Made by a program: the position numbers and the translations under genes. From an uncultured Paracoccaceae bacterium (GTDB lineage: Bacteria; Pseudomonadota; Alphaproteobacteria; Rhodobacterales; Rhodobacteraceae), in assembly GCA_947499715.1 (NCBI GenBank), contig CANMPL010000004.1:62001-126000 (forward strand): a stretch of DNA of 64,000 nt, written 5' to 3'. Shown one piece after another: positions 29,830-38,309 of the stretch (the stretch's first letter is position 1; each line of letters opens with the position of its first letter). Under the pieces are notes generated by a model that saw only the letters and a program-made list of their open reading frames with translations, did not search any database and was not told the origin of the DNA.

Positions 29830-30359
29830 TGGCTGGCCATTCAGACAACGCAATGCCGCTGCCGCAGTTCGATGCGCCTTGCAAGATCGGCATCGTGATT
29901 GCGCCCTATTACACAGCCATTTCAGAGGCGCAGCTGGCCTCCGCCCGCGCCAAGATCGAAGCGACTGGTGCCACGCATGAGACAATTGAAGTGCCCGGAT
30001 CGTTGGAGATTCCAACAGCCATTGGCATCGCCAATCGCATGGGCAATTTTGATGGCTTCGTCGCACTTGGCTGCGTGATCCGGGGCCGCACAAGCCATTA
30101 CGACGTGGTGGTCGAGCAATCATCGCACGGCATTATGTTGTTGGGATTGCAGGGTCTTTGCATCGGCAACGGCATCATCACGGTCGAAAACAAAGAACAG
30201 GCCGAAGAACGTGCGGACGCCGCCCGACTTGATACCGCAGGGGCGGCCGCAGAGGCAGCAGTGCACCTGATCGCCTTGGCACGCGGCATGAAGGACGCCA
30301 AGAACAAGGGCATCGGCTTTGGCCGGACCTTGCTGGCAAAAGGCGGTGAGACGGTATGA
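29829..30359 (+). CDS. ribH: 6,7-dimethyl-8-ribityllumazine synthase
   Basis: HETIEVPGSLEIPTAIGIA...ALGCVIRGRTSHYDVV. Confidence 0.96.
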   Translation: MAGHSDNAMPLPQFDAPCKIGIVIAPYYTAISEAQLASARAKIEATGATHETIEVPGSLEIPTAIGIANRMGNFDGFVALGCVIRGRTSHYDVVVEQSSHGIMLLGLQGLCIGNGIITVENKEQAEERADAARLDTAGAAAEAAVHLIALARGMKDAKNKGIGFGRTLLAKGGETV

Positions 30360-30823
30360 ACATCTCCAACAACCAACGCCGCAAAATGAAATCAGCCGCC
30401 CGGCTTTATGCGGTGCAGGCGCTGTTTCAGATGGAAGCGATCGGTCAGACTGTGGATGCCGTTGTATCCGAGTTTGAGGATCACCGTTTTGGCGCGACCT
30501 ATGATGGCGATGAAATGCAGGAAGGTGATGTCGATACGTTCCGCGCATTGATGGAACGGGCGGTCGATGAACAGGCCAGGATTGACCAAACCACGGACCG
30601 CGCATTGGTCGCGAAATGGCCATTGGGCCGGATCGACCCGACGCTGCGGGCGCTGTTTCGTGCCGCCGGGGCCGAGATGCTGATCGGAGACACGCCACCC
30701 AAGGTCATCATCACCGAATTCGTCGATGTGGCGGGCGCGTTCTTTCCAGACGGCAAAGAACCACGCTTCGTGAATGCAGTGCTGGATCACATGGCGCATG
30801 AGGTCATGCCAGACCGGTTCTAG
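30356..30823 (+). CDS. nusB: Transcription antitermination protein NusB
   Basis: RKMKSAARLYAVQALFQMEA...FVDVAGAFFPDGKEPRFVNAVLD. Confidence 0.95.
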   Translation: MNISNNQRRKMKSAARLYAVQALFQMEAIGQTVDAVVSEFEDHRFGATYDGDEMQEGDVDTFRALMERAVDEQARIDQTTDRALVAKWPLGRIDPTLRALFRAAGAEMLIGDTPPKVIITEFVDVAGAFFPDGKEPRFVNAVLDHMAHEVMPDRF

Positions 30824-30826
30824 GCC

Positions 30827-31312
30827 TTAACCAATGCACCCCGGCGTGGGCAGAATTGCCTGTGCCGTCGCATCAAACAGCCCCATGTTGCCGTCAGGTC
30901 CAACGACGCTTGCGCCTGCAATCTCTGCCCCTGCAACCCGGATTTGTCCAAGTGCGCCAGCGGCTTGCGTATCATCAAGATCGGCGCTGATCGTGGCCGA
31001 TGTGCCTGCGTCAAAATCATTGATGGTCAATTGCAACGCCTGATCGCCGTCAGTGACGCCCGACAGTATGACGTCGCCGGATACCACCTCGACCGGTTGA
31101 AACACCTCAACCCCCGCGCCGCTGCCGGTGACGTCAAAGATCAACCCCGCAGGGGCGGTCGACAGGTTCAGGGTGACGTCAAATCTGCCCAGATCACACC
31201 CTTGATTTTCAAGGACAAAACGGTCTTTTGGCGCGCCTTCGATAAAGGTCACCGTGATATCCGCCGTGGCGGCCATGGGGATCAACGAGAGGACAAGTGT
31301 TGCAATGCGCAT
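30827..31312 (-). CDS. Hypothetical secreted protein
   Basis: N-terminal signal peptide MRIATLVLSLIPMAATA. Confidence 0.65.
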   Translation of the reverse strand: MRIATLVLSLIPMAATADITVTFIEGAPKDRFVLENQGCDLGRFDVTLNLSTAPAGLIFDVTGSGAGVEVFQPVEVVSGDVILSGVTDGDQALQLTINDFDAGTSATISADLDDTQAAGALGQIRVAGAEIAGASVVGPDGNMGLFDATAQAILPTPGCIG

Positions 31313-31380
31313 AGGATGCTCCTTTTGGAAACACCTAGCGCAGATGGTAGCGATGGAAAGTGGCGGGAACCGCAGCGACC

Positions 31381-31527
31381 GTTGGGGGCTTATTCCCGAG
31401 GACCTGTATGTACAGGTGGGCGCCGGATAACTGAACCAGGGCTCAGACAGAGCCAGCTCCCTCGGATTTGCTTAAGGCCACTGGAATGTAGCCGCCATGA
31501 ATACGAGAAGAGCAGAAGCCCGCCAAC
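31381..31527. ncRNA. Candidate structured non-coding RNA (family not identified; strand uncertain)
   Basis: 11-bp closing stem GTTGGGGGCTT / AAGCCC(G)CCAAC about 125 nt apart; internal stems CCGAGG/CCTCGG, ACCTGT-ATGT-ACAGGT and GGCTC-AGACA-GAGCC; no convincing ORF. Confidence 0.5.
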
Positions 31528-31563
31528 CCCTTAGGTAGGCGGGTGGTCCTTGCAGGGCAAGGG

Positions 31564-31704
31564 TTAGCTGGCTGTTTTCAACAAAAGACCGTTGGGGCCA
31601 ACAAGGCTCTTTGGCAGATAGGGCAGCACCACGCGTTCCGCGACAGCGAGGGTCACGAGTGTCAGGCAGATTTCCATAAACGATACATCAGCGAACAAAG
31701 ACAT
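31564..31704 (-). CDS. Possible 46-aa small membrane protein
   Basis: MSLFADVSFMEICLTLVTLAVAERVVLPYLPKSLVGPNGLLLKTAS with GGAG upstream of the ATG; one predicted TM. Confidence 0.45.
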   Translation of the reverse strand: MSLFADVSFMEICLTLVTLAVAERVVLPYLPKSLVGPNGLLLKTAS

Positions 31705-31871
31705 GGGGGCAGCTCCAAAATTTGTGTTGAATTTGTTTTGACTGGGAAACGGGGCGGAAAAAGGGCAGTCGCAGGGCCATTTGTGAGGTGACGCCGGGTC
31801 ATCTGGCCCCATTTCCGCCCCATTTGTCCGATGACTTGACCGATGTTTACCTTTTGTTCATATTTGAGGGC

Positions 31872-32330
31872 ATGCCTGATGACGTCCAAATCCCGCAACT
31901 CATGCCCGGTCAACTGTTGGCGCGGGGGGTGTCGCGGCATTTGCGGAGCCATGATTTTGTCAGCGTGGAAGAGCTGGTGCCGACCTCTGGTTTGCGCGTG
32001 GATGTCATGGGGTTGGGACCAAAGTCAGAGATTTGGGTGATCGAATGCAAATCAAGCCGCGCGGATTTCCAATCTGACCACAAGTGGCAAGGATATCTGG
32101 AATGGTGCGACCGGTTCTTTTGGGCGGTTGATCAGGATTTCCCGACAGAGCTGTTGCCCGGAGGGACGGGGCTGATCATCGCGGATGGCTATGACGCAGA
32201 GATCATCCGCTTGGGGCCAGAGACCAAGCTGGCCGCCGCACGGCGCAAGGTCATGGTGCAAAAGTTTGCACGACATGCCGCCATTCGGGCGCAAAACGCG
32301 CGCGATCCAGGCATGAGCGTTGCTTGGTAG
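31872..32330 (+). CDS. MmcB family DNA repair protein
   Basis: VSVEELVPTSGLRVDVMGLGPKSEIWVIECKSSRADFQSDHKWQGYLEWCDRFFWAV, MmcB-like nuclease fold. Confidence 0.85.
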   Translation: MPDDVQIPQLMPGQLLARGVSRHLRSHDFVSVEELVPTSGLRVDVMGLGPKSEIWVIECKSSRADFQSDHKWQGYLEWCDRFFWAVDQDFPTELLPGGTGLIIADGYDAEIIRLGPETKLAAARRKVMVQKFARHAAIRAQNARDPGMSVAW

Positions 32331-32335
32331 GGGCG

Positions 32336-32356
32336 CGAATTTTCGTCGAAAATTCG
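32336..32356. repeat. 21-bp palindrome CGAATTTTCGTCGAAAATTCG after mmcB stop
   Basis: Perfect 10-nt arms around one base; same core as 16086 and 58675. Confidence 0.9.
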
Positions 32357-32363
32357 GGGGTTT

Positions 32364-32384
32364 AGATTTTTCGGCGAAAAATCT
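32364..32384. repeat. 21-bp palindrome AGATTTTTCGGCGAAAAATCT, immediately 3' of the minus-strand gene ending at 32385
   Basis: Perfect 10-nt arms around one base. Confidence 0.9.
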
Positions 32385-32576
32385 CTAGCGCTTTTTGACA
32401 CCGCGCGCTGCGATTGCGGCGGCTTTGATTTCCTCGGCGATGTCATCGGCCTCGTCGGGATCGAAGTCCATCGGAATCTCAATGCCTGTGCCTTCGATAA
32501 AAAGCCGCACCATGCCGTGATCGGTTGGGCCAATTTGCAAATTGGCTTCGATGTCGCGTTCGTCGTTGATGCCCAT
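32385..32576 (-). CDS. Small DUF6324-like protein
   Basis: MGINDERDIEANLQIGPTDHGMVRLFIEGTGIEIPMDFDPDEADDIAEEIKAAA. Confidence 0.65.
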   Translation of the reverse strand: MGINDERDIEANLQIGPTDHGMVRLFIEGTGIEIPMDFDPDEADDIAEEIKAAAIAARGVKKR

Positions 32577-32657
32577 CGGATCCTCCTGATATTCCTCATT
32601 TATGCCAGTCCCAAGGGACTTGCAATCAGTGTCGCAGGGCGCTAAATCACCCGTGAT

Positions 32658-32734
32658 GCCGCCTTAGCTCAGTTGGTTAGAGCACTGGTTTGTGGAACCA
32701 GGGGTCCCCCGTTCAAGCCGGGGAGGCGGTACCA
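32658..32734 (+). tRNA. tRNA-His (anticodon GTG)
   Basis: GCCGCCTTAGCTCAGTTGGTTAGAGCACTGGTTTGTGGAACCAGGGGTCCCCCGTTCAAGCCGGGGAGGCGGTACCA; cloverleaf, anticodon loop TTGTGGA, encoded CCA. Confidence 0.96.
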
Positions 32735-32751
32735 TTAACCCCAATTTCGCG

Positions 32752-32803
32752 ATGCACATTGCATATGAAAACCATGCACATGTCATGCACATAGCATATG
32801 CAC
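32752..32803. repeat. GTGCAT/ATGCAC-repeat cluster after tRNA-His
   Basis: ATGCACATTGCATATGAAAACCATGCACATGTCATGCACATAGCATATGCAC. Confidence 0.65.
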
Positions 32804-32840
32804 GAAAGTCCTAACCGACATTAAGTGAACGCGGCGCGCG

Positions 32841-33143
32841 CTAGGCCAGCGCCATTTCGGCGATCAGCGGTGCCCATCCCGCGCCATGCATATCACGGTC
32901 GCGGATATCGCCTTGAATGGTCGGACGCGGCAGCGAAAACTTGACCACATAGAGATCCGCAATATCAAACCGCTTGAGCGTGGCGATATCCACGTCAAAG
33001 GCGGCCGCCACCCGGTCAGTTGAAAGACCCGCAACAACGCGATCAAACCGCGCCGCATCACCACAGAAGATATCCACCGTCAGCCAGAACGGACCTGCGT
33101 TCTTGGAGCGGACCTTATCCGTCACATCACCCACAGTTGTCAT
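32841..33143 (-). CDS. DUF4387-like protein
   Basis: VRSKNAGPFWLTVDIFCGDAARFDRV...LKRFDIADLYVVKFSLPRPTIQGDIRDRDMHGAG; overlaps the AtuA-like gene. Confidence 0.8.
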   Translation of the reverse strand: MTTVGDVTDKVRSKNAGPFWLTVDIFCGDAARFDRVVAGLSTDRVAAAFDVDIATLKRFDIADLYVVKFSLPRPTIQGDIRDRDMHGAGWAPLIAEMALA

Positions 33144-34459
33144 GACAGCACCTCTAACCGGAAGGCCGACATCGGGTCGGAGAGTGACATCACATGGTGC
33201 AGCGCAAAGCCGTAGACAGGGCCACGGTCGGTTTCGGCGGGCGAAAAGGGAAAGGCAAAGGTCGGCATCGGTTCATCCTGCGTCAGCGGGTGGTGCAGCA
33301 GATAGGGGTTCAGTAGCATCGCAATCGCACGGGCGTCTTCCTGCGTCTGGGCGGTGACGATGCCCAGCACACCGACCTCATGCGCGGTTGCGGGCAGTGT
33401 TTCCAAGCCACCCAAGGTCGCTGAATGCCCGATGATCCGCAGCTCGGTCGTGTGGTCCACCTGACCCATGCGCCTTGTGACCTTTTCGGCGTGAAGGGCG
33501 GCGATGTCGTCGCACCATGCCTGCACGTTGGCCACGTAGTGCGGATCACGGATCGTGGCCATGATGATGGTCTGATAGCCGACGACCCGCGCGCCTTCGA
33601 CCTTGACGGTATAGGTCTCTGACGGCACCCAAGCCGCCCCTTCGACCCGCACGGCGCGGTCGCTGACCGCGTGATATTTCGCCTGCGTGACGTCAAGATG
33701 CCCGCCGGGTTCATAGAGGATGTAGGGATCAGAATTTTCATAGAGCATATGGGCCGAGACCGTGTGCGGCGTGGCCCGTGCGCCGTCAGCCAGCGGCGTG
33801 ATGGTGAAACCCGTAGTGTCAAAATCAAGCTGGATGACGCCCGATTGCGGGTTGGTGGCACAAAACGCACCGCATTCGCCAATCTTGGCCCCATGCCATG
33901 CGCCGCCTGCGTGATCGCCGTTTTGCAGCGGCAGGGCGGCGATGGTGGCGGTATCGGTGGTGCGGCCTGCGATGATGATATCGGCGCCGGTGTTCAGGGC
34001 GGCCTGGATCTGTTCGGCACCGGCAAGGGCCACGATATTGGTGCATTGGTCAATGATACCGGCATCTACATCCGGCGCGCCGGGTAGGGGGGTCAGATCG
34101 CCAAGTGCGCTTTGCTGGCTTTTCAGCGTTGCGATGGTTGCGGTCAGCCCCTCTTCGGCGAGGATTTCGCGGGTGATATCCACCAGCCAGTCCACGGTGC
34201 TATCGGTGCCACAGGTGCCTGCTGTGCCAATGATCAGCGGGCAGCCAGCTTGCGCGCGTGCGCGGATCAGGCCCGCCCATTCGCCCTTGGTGCTGGCGCG
34301 GGTGTATTTCGACACGCCGCGCCCCAGATAGGATGGCCCGCTGTCTGTTGAACCGCCATCAATGGCGATCAGATCAGGTCCGGCCGCCACGCCACGCATC
34401 AGGGCGGTCTGGTCATAGCCAAGCCCAAGGGCACCGGTGGGGATCAGGATACGGGTCAT
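33140..34459 (-). CDS. Acyclic terpene utilisation AtuA-like (DUF1446) family protein
   Basis: PDLIAIDGGSTDSGPSYLGRG...GADIIIAGRTTDTATIAALP...YENSDPYILYEPGGHLD. Confidence 0.8.
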   Translation of the reverse strand: MTRILIPTGALGLGYDQTALMRGVAAGPDLIAIDGGSTDSGPSYLGRGVSKYTRASTKGEWAGLIRARAQAGCPLIIGTAGTCGTDSTVDWLVDITREILAEEGLTATIATLKSQQSALGDLTPLPGAPDVDAGIIDQCTNIVALAGAEQIQAALNTGADIIIAGRTTDTATIAALPLQNGDHAGGAWHGAKIGECGAFCATNPQSGVIQLDFDTTGFTITPLADGARATPHTVSAHMLYENSDPYILYEPGGHLDVTQAKYHAVSDRAVRVEGAAWVPSETYTVKVEGARVVGYQTIIMATIRDPHYVANVQAWCDDIAALHAEKVTRRMGQVDHTTELRIIGHSATLGGLETLPATAHEVGVLGIVTAQTQEDARAIAMLLNPYLLHHPLTQDEPMPTFAFPFSPAETDRGPVYGFALHHVMSLSDPMSAFRLEVLS

Positions 34460-34557
34460 CAGTGGTGTTTCCGTTTTTGTTGTGCGCGGATCGGGACAAG
34501 CAGCTTACTGCGCCGATCCATCGCTGGTCCGCCCCGCGGACCAGCGCCGGATCAATG

Positions 34558-36063
34558 TTAGTCAGTCACCGCCGGTGGTTTCTTCAGCAAGCCGCGCAGG
34601 AACATCGGTGCCACAAACCCGGCGATGGCCGCGATCCAAAGACCAATGGCGATGGGCGACGAGAAGAGATAGGTCACGTCACCGTCCGACAGCGTCATGG
34701 CACGTCGCAACGCGTTTTCCATGTTGCCGCCCAAAAGGATCCCCAAGATCACCGGCACGGTGGGAATGTCGAGCTTGCGCAGGAAGTAGCCCAGCACGCC
34801 GAACGCCACCATCAAGAGCAGGTCAAAGTAGCTACCCGACAACGAGTAGATGCCCACGAAAGAGATCATCGTGACACCCGGCAGCAGGACCCAGGCGGGG
34901 ACCATCAGCACTTTGACGAAGATCTTCACCATCGGCACGTTCATCAGCAAAAGCACCACATTGGCAATCAGGAGCGAGGCGATAAGGCCCCAGACAACCT
35001 CTGGCCGGTCGGTGAACAGGGTCGGGCCGGGGGTGATGTTGAGCGTCATCAGAAGGGCCAGCAGCACCGCCGTGGTGCCGGAGCCGGGCACGCCCAGCGT
35101 CAGCATCGGCACCAGCGCGCCACCGGCGGCGGCGTTGTTGCCGGCCTCGGGGGCGGCAACGCCTTTGGGCACCCCTGTGCCAAAGCCGCCCTTGTCTCCG
35201 GCGATGGATTTTTCCGACATATAGGCCAGGAACGACCCCAGTGATGCCCCGGCACCCGGCAGGATGCCCGCGACAAAGCCAACGCCAGAGGCACGCAACA
35301 TGGTCCATTTGGTGGACATGATGTCTTTCCAAGGGATGCGGACCTTGTCGAGTTTGACGCCGATGGAGGAGCCCTTGCCGTGGCTTTCGATGAAGAAAAA
35401 GATCTCTGCGATGGCAAACAGGCCGACGATGGCCACAAGGAAATCAATGCCGTCATAAAGGTGCAGGTTGCCGCCCGTCAGGCGTGGCAGGCCAGAGGAG
35501 CTGTCGACACCGATGGTGGCGATGCCAAGGCCGATACAGGCGGCCAGCGCTGCCTTGGCCTGGTTGTTGGAGGCCATGCCGCCAAGGGTGCAGAAGGCCA
35601 GCAGATACAGGGCGAAGTATTCGGCAGGGCCAAAGAGGAAGGCCACACGCGCCAGTGACGGGGCCAGCAGCATCAACCCGATGGTGGCCAAGAGCGCGCC
35701 CACGAAAGAGGCCACGCCAGAGAGCACCAGCGCGTCGCCCGCGCGGCCCTGTTTTGCCATCGGGTAGCCGTCCAGCGTGGTCATCAGGGCCGGTTCATCG
35801 CCGGGGATATTGAGCAGGATCGAACTGATCCGCCCGCCATACATTGCGCCGTAGTAGACGGAGGTCATCAGGACGAGTGCGCTTGTCGCATCAAGCCCGA
35901 GCGTGAAGGTGATCGGGATCAGGATGGCGACGCCGTTGGATGGCCCAAGGCCCGGCAGCGCGCCGATGATGGTGCCCAGAAAGCAGCCACAAACGGCCAG
36001 AAACAAGGTGTAGGGTGACAGCGCGACGCCAAAGCCAATCGCAAGGTTCGATAGGATGTCCAC
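34558..36063 (-). CDS. Tripartite tricarboxylate transporter permease, TctA family
   Basis: GTIIGALPGLGPSNGVAILIPITFTL...GVPKGVAAPEAGNNAAAGGALVPMLTLGVPGSGTTAVLL. Confidence 0.95.
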   Translation of the reverse strand: MDILSNLAIGFGVALSPYTLFLAVCGCFLGTIIGALPGLGPSNGVAILIPITFTLGLDATSALVLMTSVYYGAMYGGRISSILLNIPGDEPALMTTLDGYPMAKQGRAGDALVLSGVASFVGALLATIGLMLLAPSLARVAFLFGPAEYFALYLLAFCTLGGMASNNQAKAALAACIGLGIATIGVDSSSGLPRLTGGNLHLYDGIDFLVAIVGLFAIAEIFFFIESHGKGSSIGVKLDKVRIPWKDIMSTKWTMLRASGVGFVAGILPGAGASLGSFLAYMSEKSIAGDKGGFGTGVPKGVAAPEAGNNAAAGGALVPMLTLGVPGSGTTAVLLALLMTLNITPGPTLFTDRPEVVWGLIASLLIANVVLLLMNVPMVKIFVKVLMVPAWVLLPGVTMISFVGIYSLSGSYFDLLLMVAFGVLGYFLRKLDIPTVPVILGILLGGNMENALRRAMTLSDGDVTYLFSSPIAIGLWIAAIAGFVAPMFLRGLLKKPPAVTD

Positions 36064-36066
36064 GGA

Positions 36067-36555
36067 TCAGTGCCCCACGAATGGAATGAGAATTGAGATT
36101 GCGTCCCAGAGTTTGGCCGGGGTTGGGATGCGGTAGGCCACGATATTGCCAAGGCCAAGCGCGTATTTGAACAGCACAAACAGGCCAAGCGACAGGCCAA
36201 GGCCCGACAGGGCGGCTGGCACAAAACGCGGCGAGATCTGGTAGCTGAGGATGCCTGCCGCAAAGATCGTGGGCAGGATAAAGCCCAGCGGTGTCAGCAA
36301 CACGGCGTAGACGGCCAACACCAGCACAGCGAGCGCCATGTTGATCCAGGTCGCAGCCGGGGGCCAATCAGGGTCATCGTCCGGTTTGAACAGCATGAAA
36401 AGAGAGCAGATCGCAGCAACAGTCCCGATCATATAGGGAAAGAGCTTGGGCAGGAATTCGCCCGAAAACATGTTTGTCTGGATCTGAGTGGCGGCCGCGA
36501 GATACGCGACCGCCGTGATCAGAGCGACCAGACCAAATATCCGGTCAGCAGCCAT
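36067..36555 (-). CDS. Tripartite tricarboxylate transporter small subunit, TctB family
   Basis: Four hydrophobic segments; position between TctA and TctC. Confidence 0.9.
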   Translation of the reverse strand: MAADRIFGLVALITAVAYLAAATQIQTNMFSGEFLPKLFPYMIGTVAAICSLFMLFKPDDDPDWPPAATWINMALAVLVLAVYAVLLTPLGFILPTIFAAGILSYQISPRFVPAALSGLGLSLGLFVLFKYALGLGNIVAYRIPTPAKLWDAISILIPFVGH

Positions 36556-37520
36556 TACTGAGTGACCCCCAGCTCGGCGCTCATGGAGGCGATGTCAGCG
36601 ACAAGGCCGTCGACGTATGACTGGAAGTCGCCGCCGACTTTGGTGAACGGTGCAAGGCCGTTGTCAGCCATGGCCTGTGCCCACTCGTCACTGTCAGCAA
36701 CCATCTGCAGCTTTTCCGCCCACTCGTTAAAGCGCTCGTCAGAGATGCCCTTTGGCACGTAAAGACCACGCCAGTTCACGGCCACGACAGGGAAGCCCTG
36801 CTCTGTCGCGGTGGGGATGTCTTCAAAGCCCGGCACACGCTCGTCCGTCAGGACTGCGATGACGCGGATGTCGCCATTGGCAAGGAAGGACACGACTTCG
36901 GACATGTCGCCGGTCATGGCTTGGGTAAAGCCGCCAACGGTTTGTGTGATCGCGTCAGCGCCACCGTCCACACCGATGTATTTCACGGATGTGATGTCGG
37001 TGAAGCCTGCCTCTTTCAGCACCATCAGGGGCTTGAGGTGGTCAAAGCCGCCCACGGCAGAGCCGCCAGCGAATGCAACCGAACCGGGATCGGCCAGAAT
37101 GGCGTCAACCAGATCGTTCAGCGACTGGTACGGGCTGTCGGCGGCCACAACGATGACGCCCGGATCAGCACCGATGGCACCCACAAAGCGCACCTGATCG
37201 GCGGTCATGCCAGCATAGGCGTTTTGTGCCAGACGTGTCGTTGTCGCCGAAGAGGCCGCCACGATCAGGTCAGGGTCATCGCCGCGCTCTGCCACGACAG
37301 AGTTATAGGCCAGACCACCACCCGCGCCGGGCATATTGGTGACTTGAACAGGTGCGTCAACCGCGCCGATGTCAAACAGGATCTTGCCGATCTGGCGGCA
37401 GGTAAAGTCCCAGCCACCGCCGGGGTTGGCGGGTGCAATGCACTCGGCCGCGGTTGCGGTCGTGCCGCCAAAAGACAGCATCGCTGTCAGGGCGAATGCG
37501 CCCAGTGTCGTCTTTTTCAT
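36555..37520 (-). CDS. Tripartite tricarboxylate transporter substrate-binding protein, TctC family
   Basis: Signal peptide; CIAPANPGGGWDFTCRQIGK...VTNMPGAGGGLAYNSV; start placed at MKKTTLGAF. Confidence 0.93.
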   Translation of the reverse strand: MKKTTLGAFALTAMLSFGGTTATAAECIAPANPGGGWDFTCRQIGKILFDIGAVDAPVQVTNMPGAGGGLAYNSVVAERGDDPDLIVAASSATTTRLAQNAYAGMTADQVRFVGAIGADPGVIVVAADSPYQSLNDLVDAILADPGSVAFAGGSAVGGFDHLKPLMVLKEAGFTDITSVKYIGVDGGADAITQTVGGFTQAMTGDMSEVVSFLANGDIRVIAVLTDERVPGFEDIPTATEQGFPVVAVNWRGLYVPKGISDERFNEWAEKLQMVADSDEWAQAMADNGLAPFTKVGGDFQSYVDGLVADIASMSAELGVTQ

Positions 37521-37593
37521 AATGTGGTTCCTCCCAGAACTTCGTTGGCAAATGGGCACCATTGGCCCCTTGCTGCGCCCACCCTTTCGCCGC

Positions 37594-37622
37594 AACCTGA
37601 CAAGAACCTGTCATGGAACAGG
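37594..37622. promoter_or_regulatory. Candidate operator between tctC and the response regulator
   Basis: AACCTGACA and AACCTGTCA direct repeats with 11-bp periodicity, plus CCTGT...ACAGG inverted repeat. Confidence 0.45.
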
Positions 37623-37643
37623 AAATCGTCACGGGAGGCGAAA

Positions 37644-38309
37644 TTGCGGTTCTTACTGGTCGAAGATCACCCCGAACTGGGTGCGTCGGTACAGACCCGG
37701 CTGGCGCTGGATGGCCACGCCGTGGATTGGGCCGCCACATTGGCCGAGGCAGAGGATCACACCGCCACCGCAAGCTATGATCTGATCTTGCTGGATATCA
37801 TGCTGCCCGATGGCGACGGGCGCGATTTTCTGGCTGCCGAACGCAGGCGCGGACGCGACACGCCGGTGATCGTGATGACGGCCCGTTCAGCAGTGTCCGA
37901 CCGGGTCGAAATGCTGGATACCGGGGCCGATGACTATGTGACAAAGCCTTTTGATTTCGCAGAGTTAGAGGCCCGCGTGCGCGCGGTTCTGCGCCGGCGG
38001 TCCGGGGTCGCCCAAACGATGCAGACCTATGCCGATCTGGCCTTTGATCCGCTGGCCGCGACAGTCACCATCGCGGGCGATGCACGCGAGCTGCGAAACC
38101 GCGAACTGCGCCTGTTCGAGATCCTTGTCGCAGCGCCCGACAGGATCTTTTCCAAAGCGCAATTATGTGACCGATTGCTGAACGCCGCAGAGGCCGTGAC
38201 CGACAACGCGATCGAGGTTTATGTGGGCCGGTTGCGCAAAAAGCTGGAAGGGTCGCAAGCGCGGATCGAAACGGTGCGCGGCGTGGGCTACAGGCTGACA
38301 ACGGGATGA
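37644..38309 (+). CDS. OmpR-family response regulator (TctD-like), TTG start
   Basis: LRFLLVEDHPELGASVQTRLALDG...LILLDIMLPDGDGRDFL; C-terminal winged HTH. Confidence 0.9.
   Translation: MRFLLVEDHPELGASVQTRLALDGHAVDWAATLAEAEDHTATASYDLILLDIMLPDGDGRDFLAAERRRGRDTPVIVMTARSAVSDRVEMLDTGADDYVTKPFDFAELEARVRAVLRRRSGVAQTMQTYADLAFDPLAATVTIAGDARELRNRELRLFEILVAAPDRIFSKAQLCDRLLNAAEAVTDNAIEVYVGRLRKKLEGSQARIETVRGVGYRLTTG

Noticed and set aside
36921-37643. N-terminal extension of the response-regulator ORF
   Set aside because: Antisense to tctC; homology begins at LRFLLVEDHPE, so a TTG start at 37644 is preferred.
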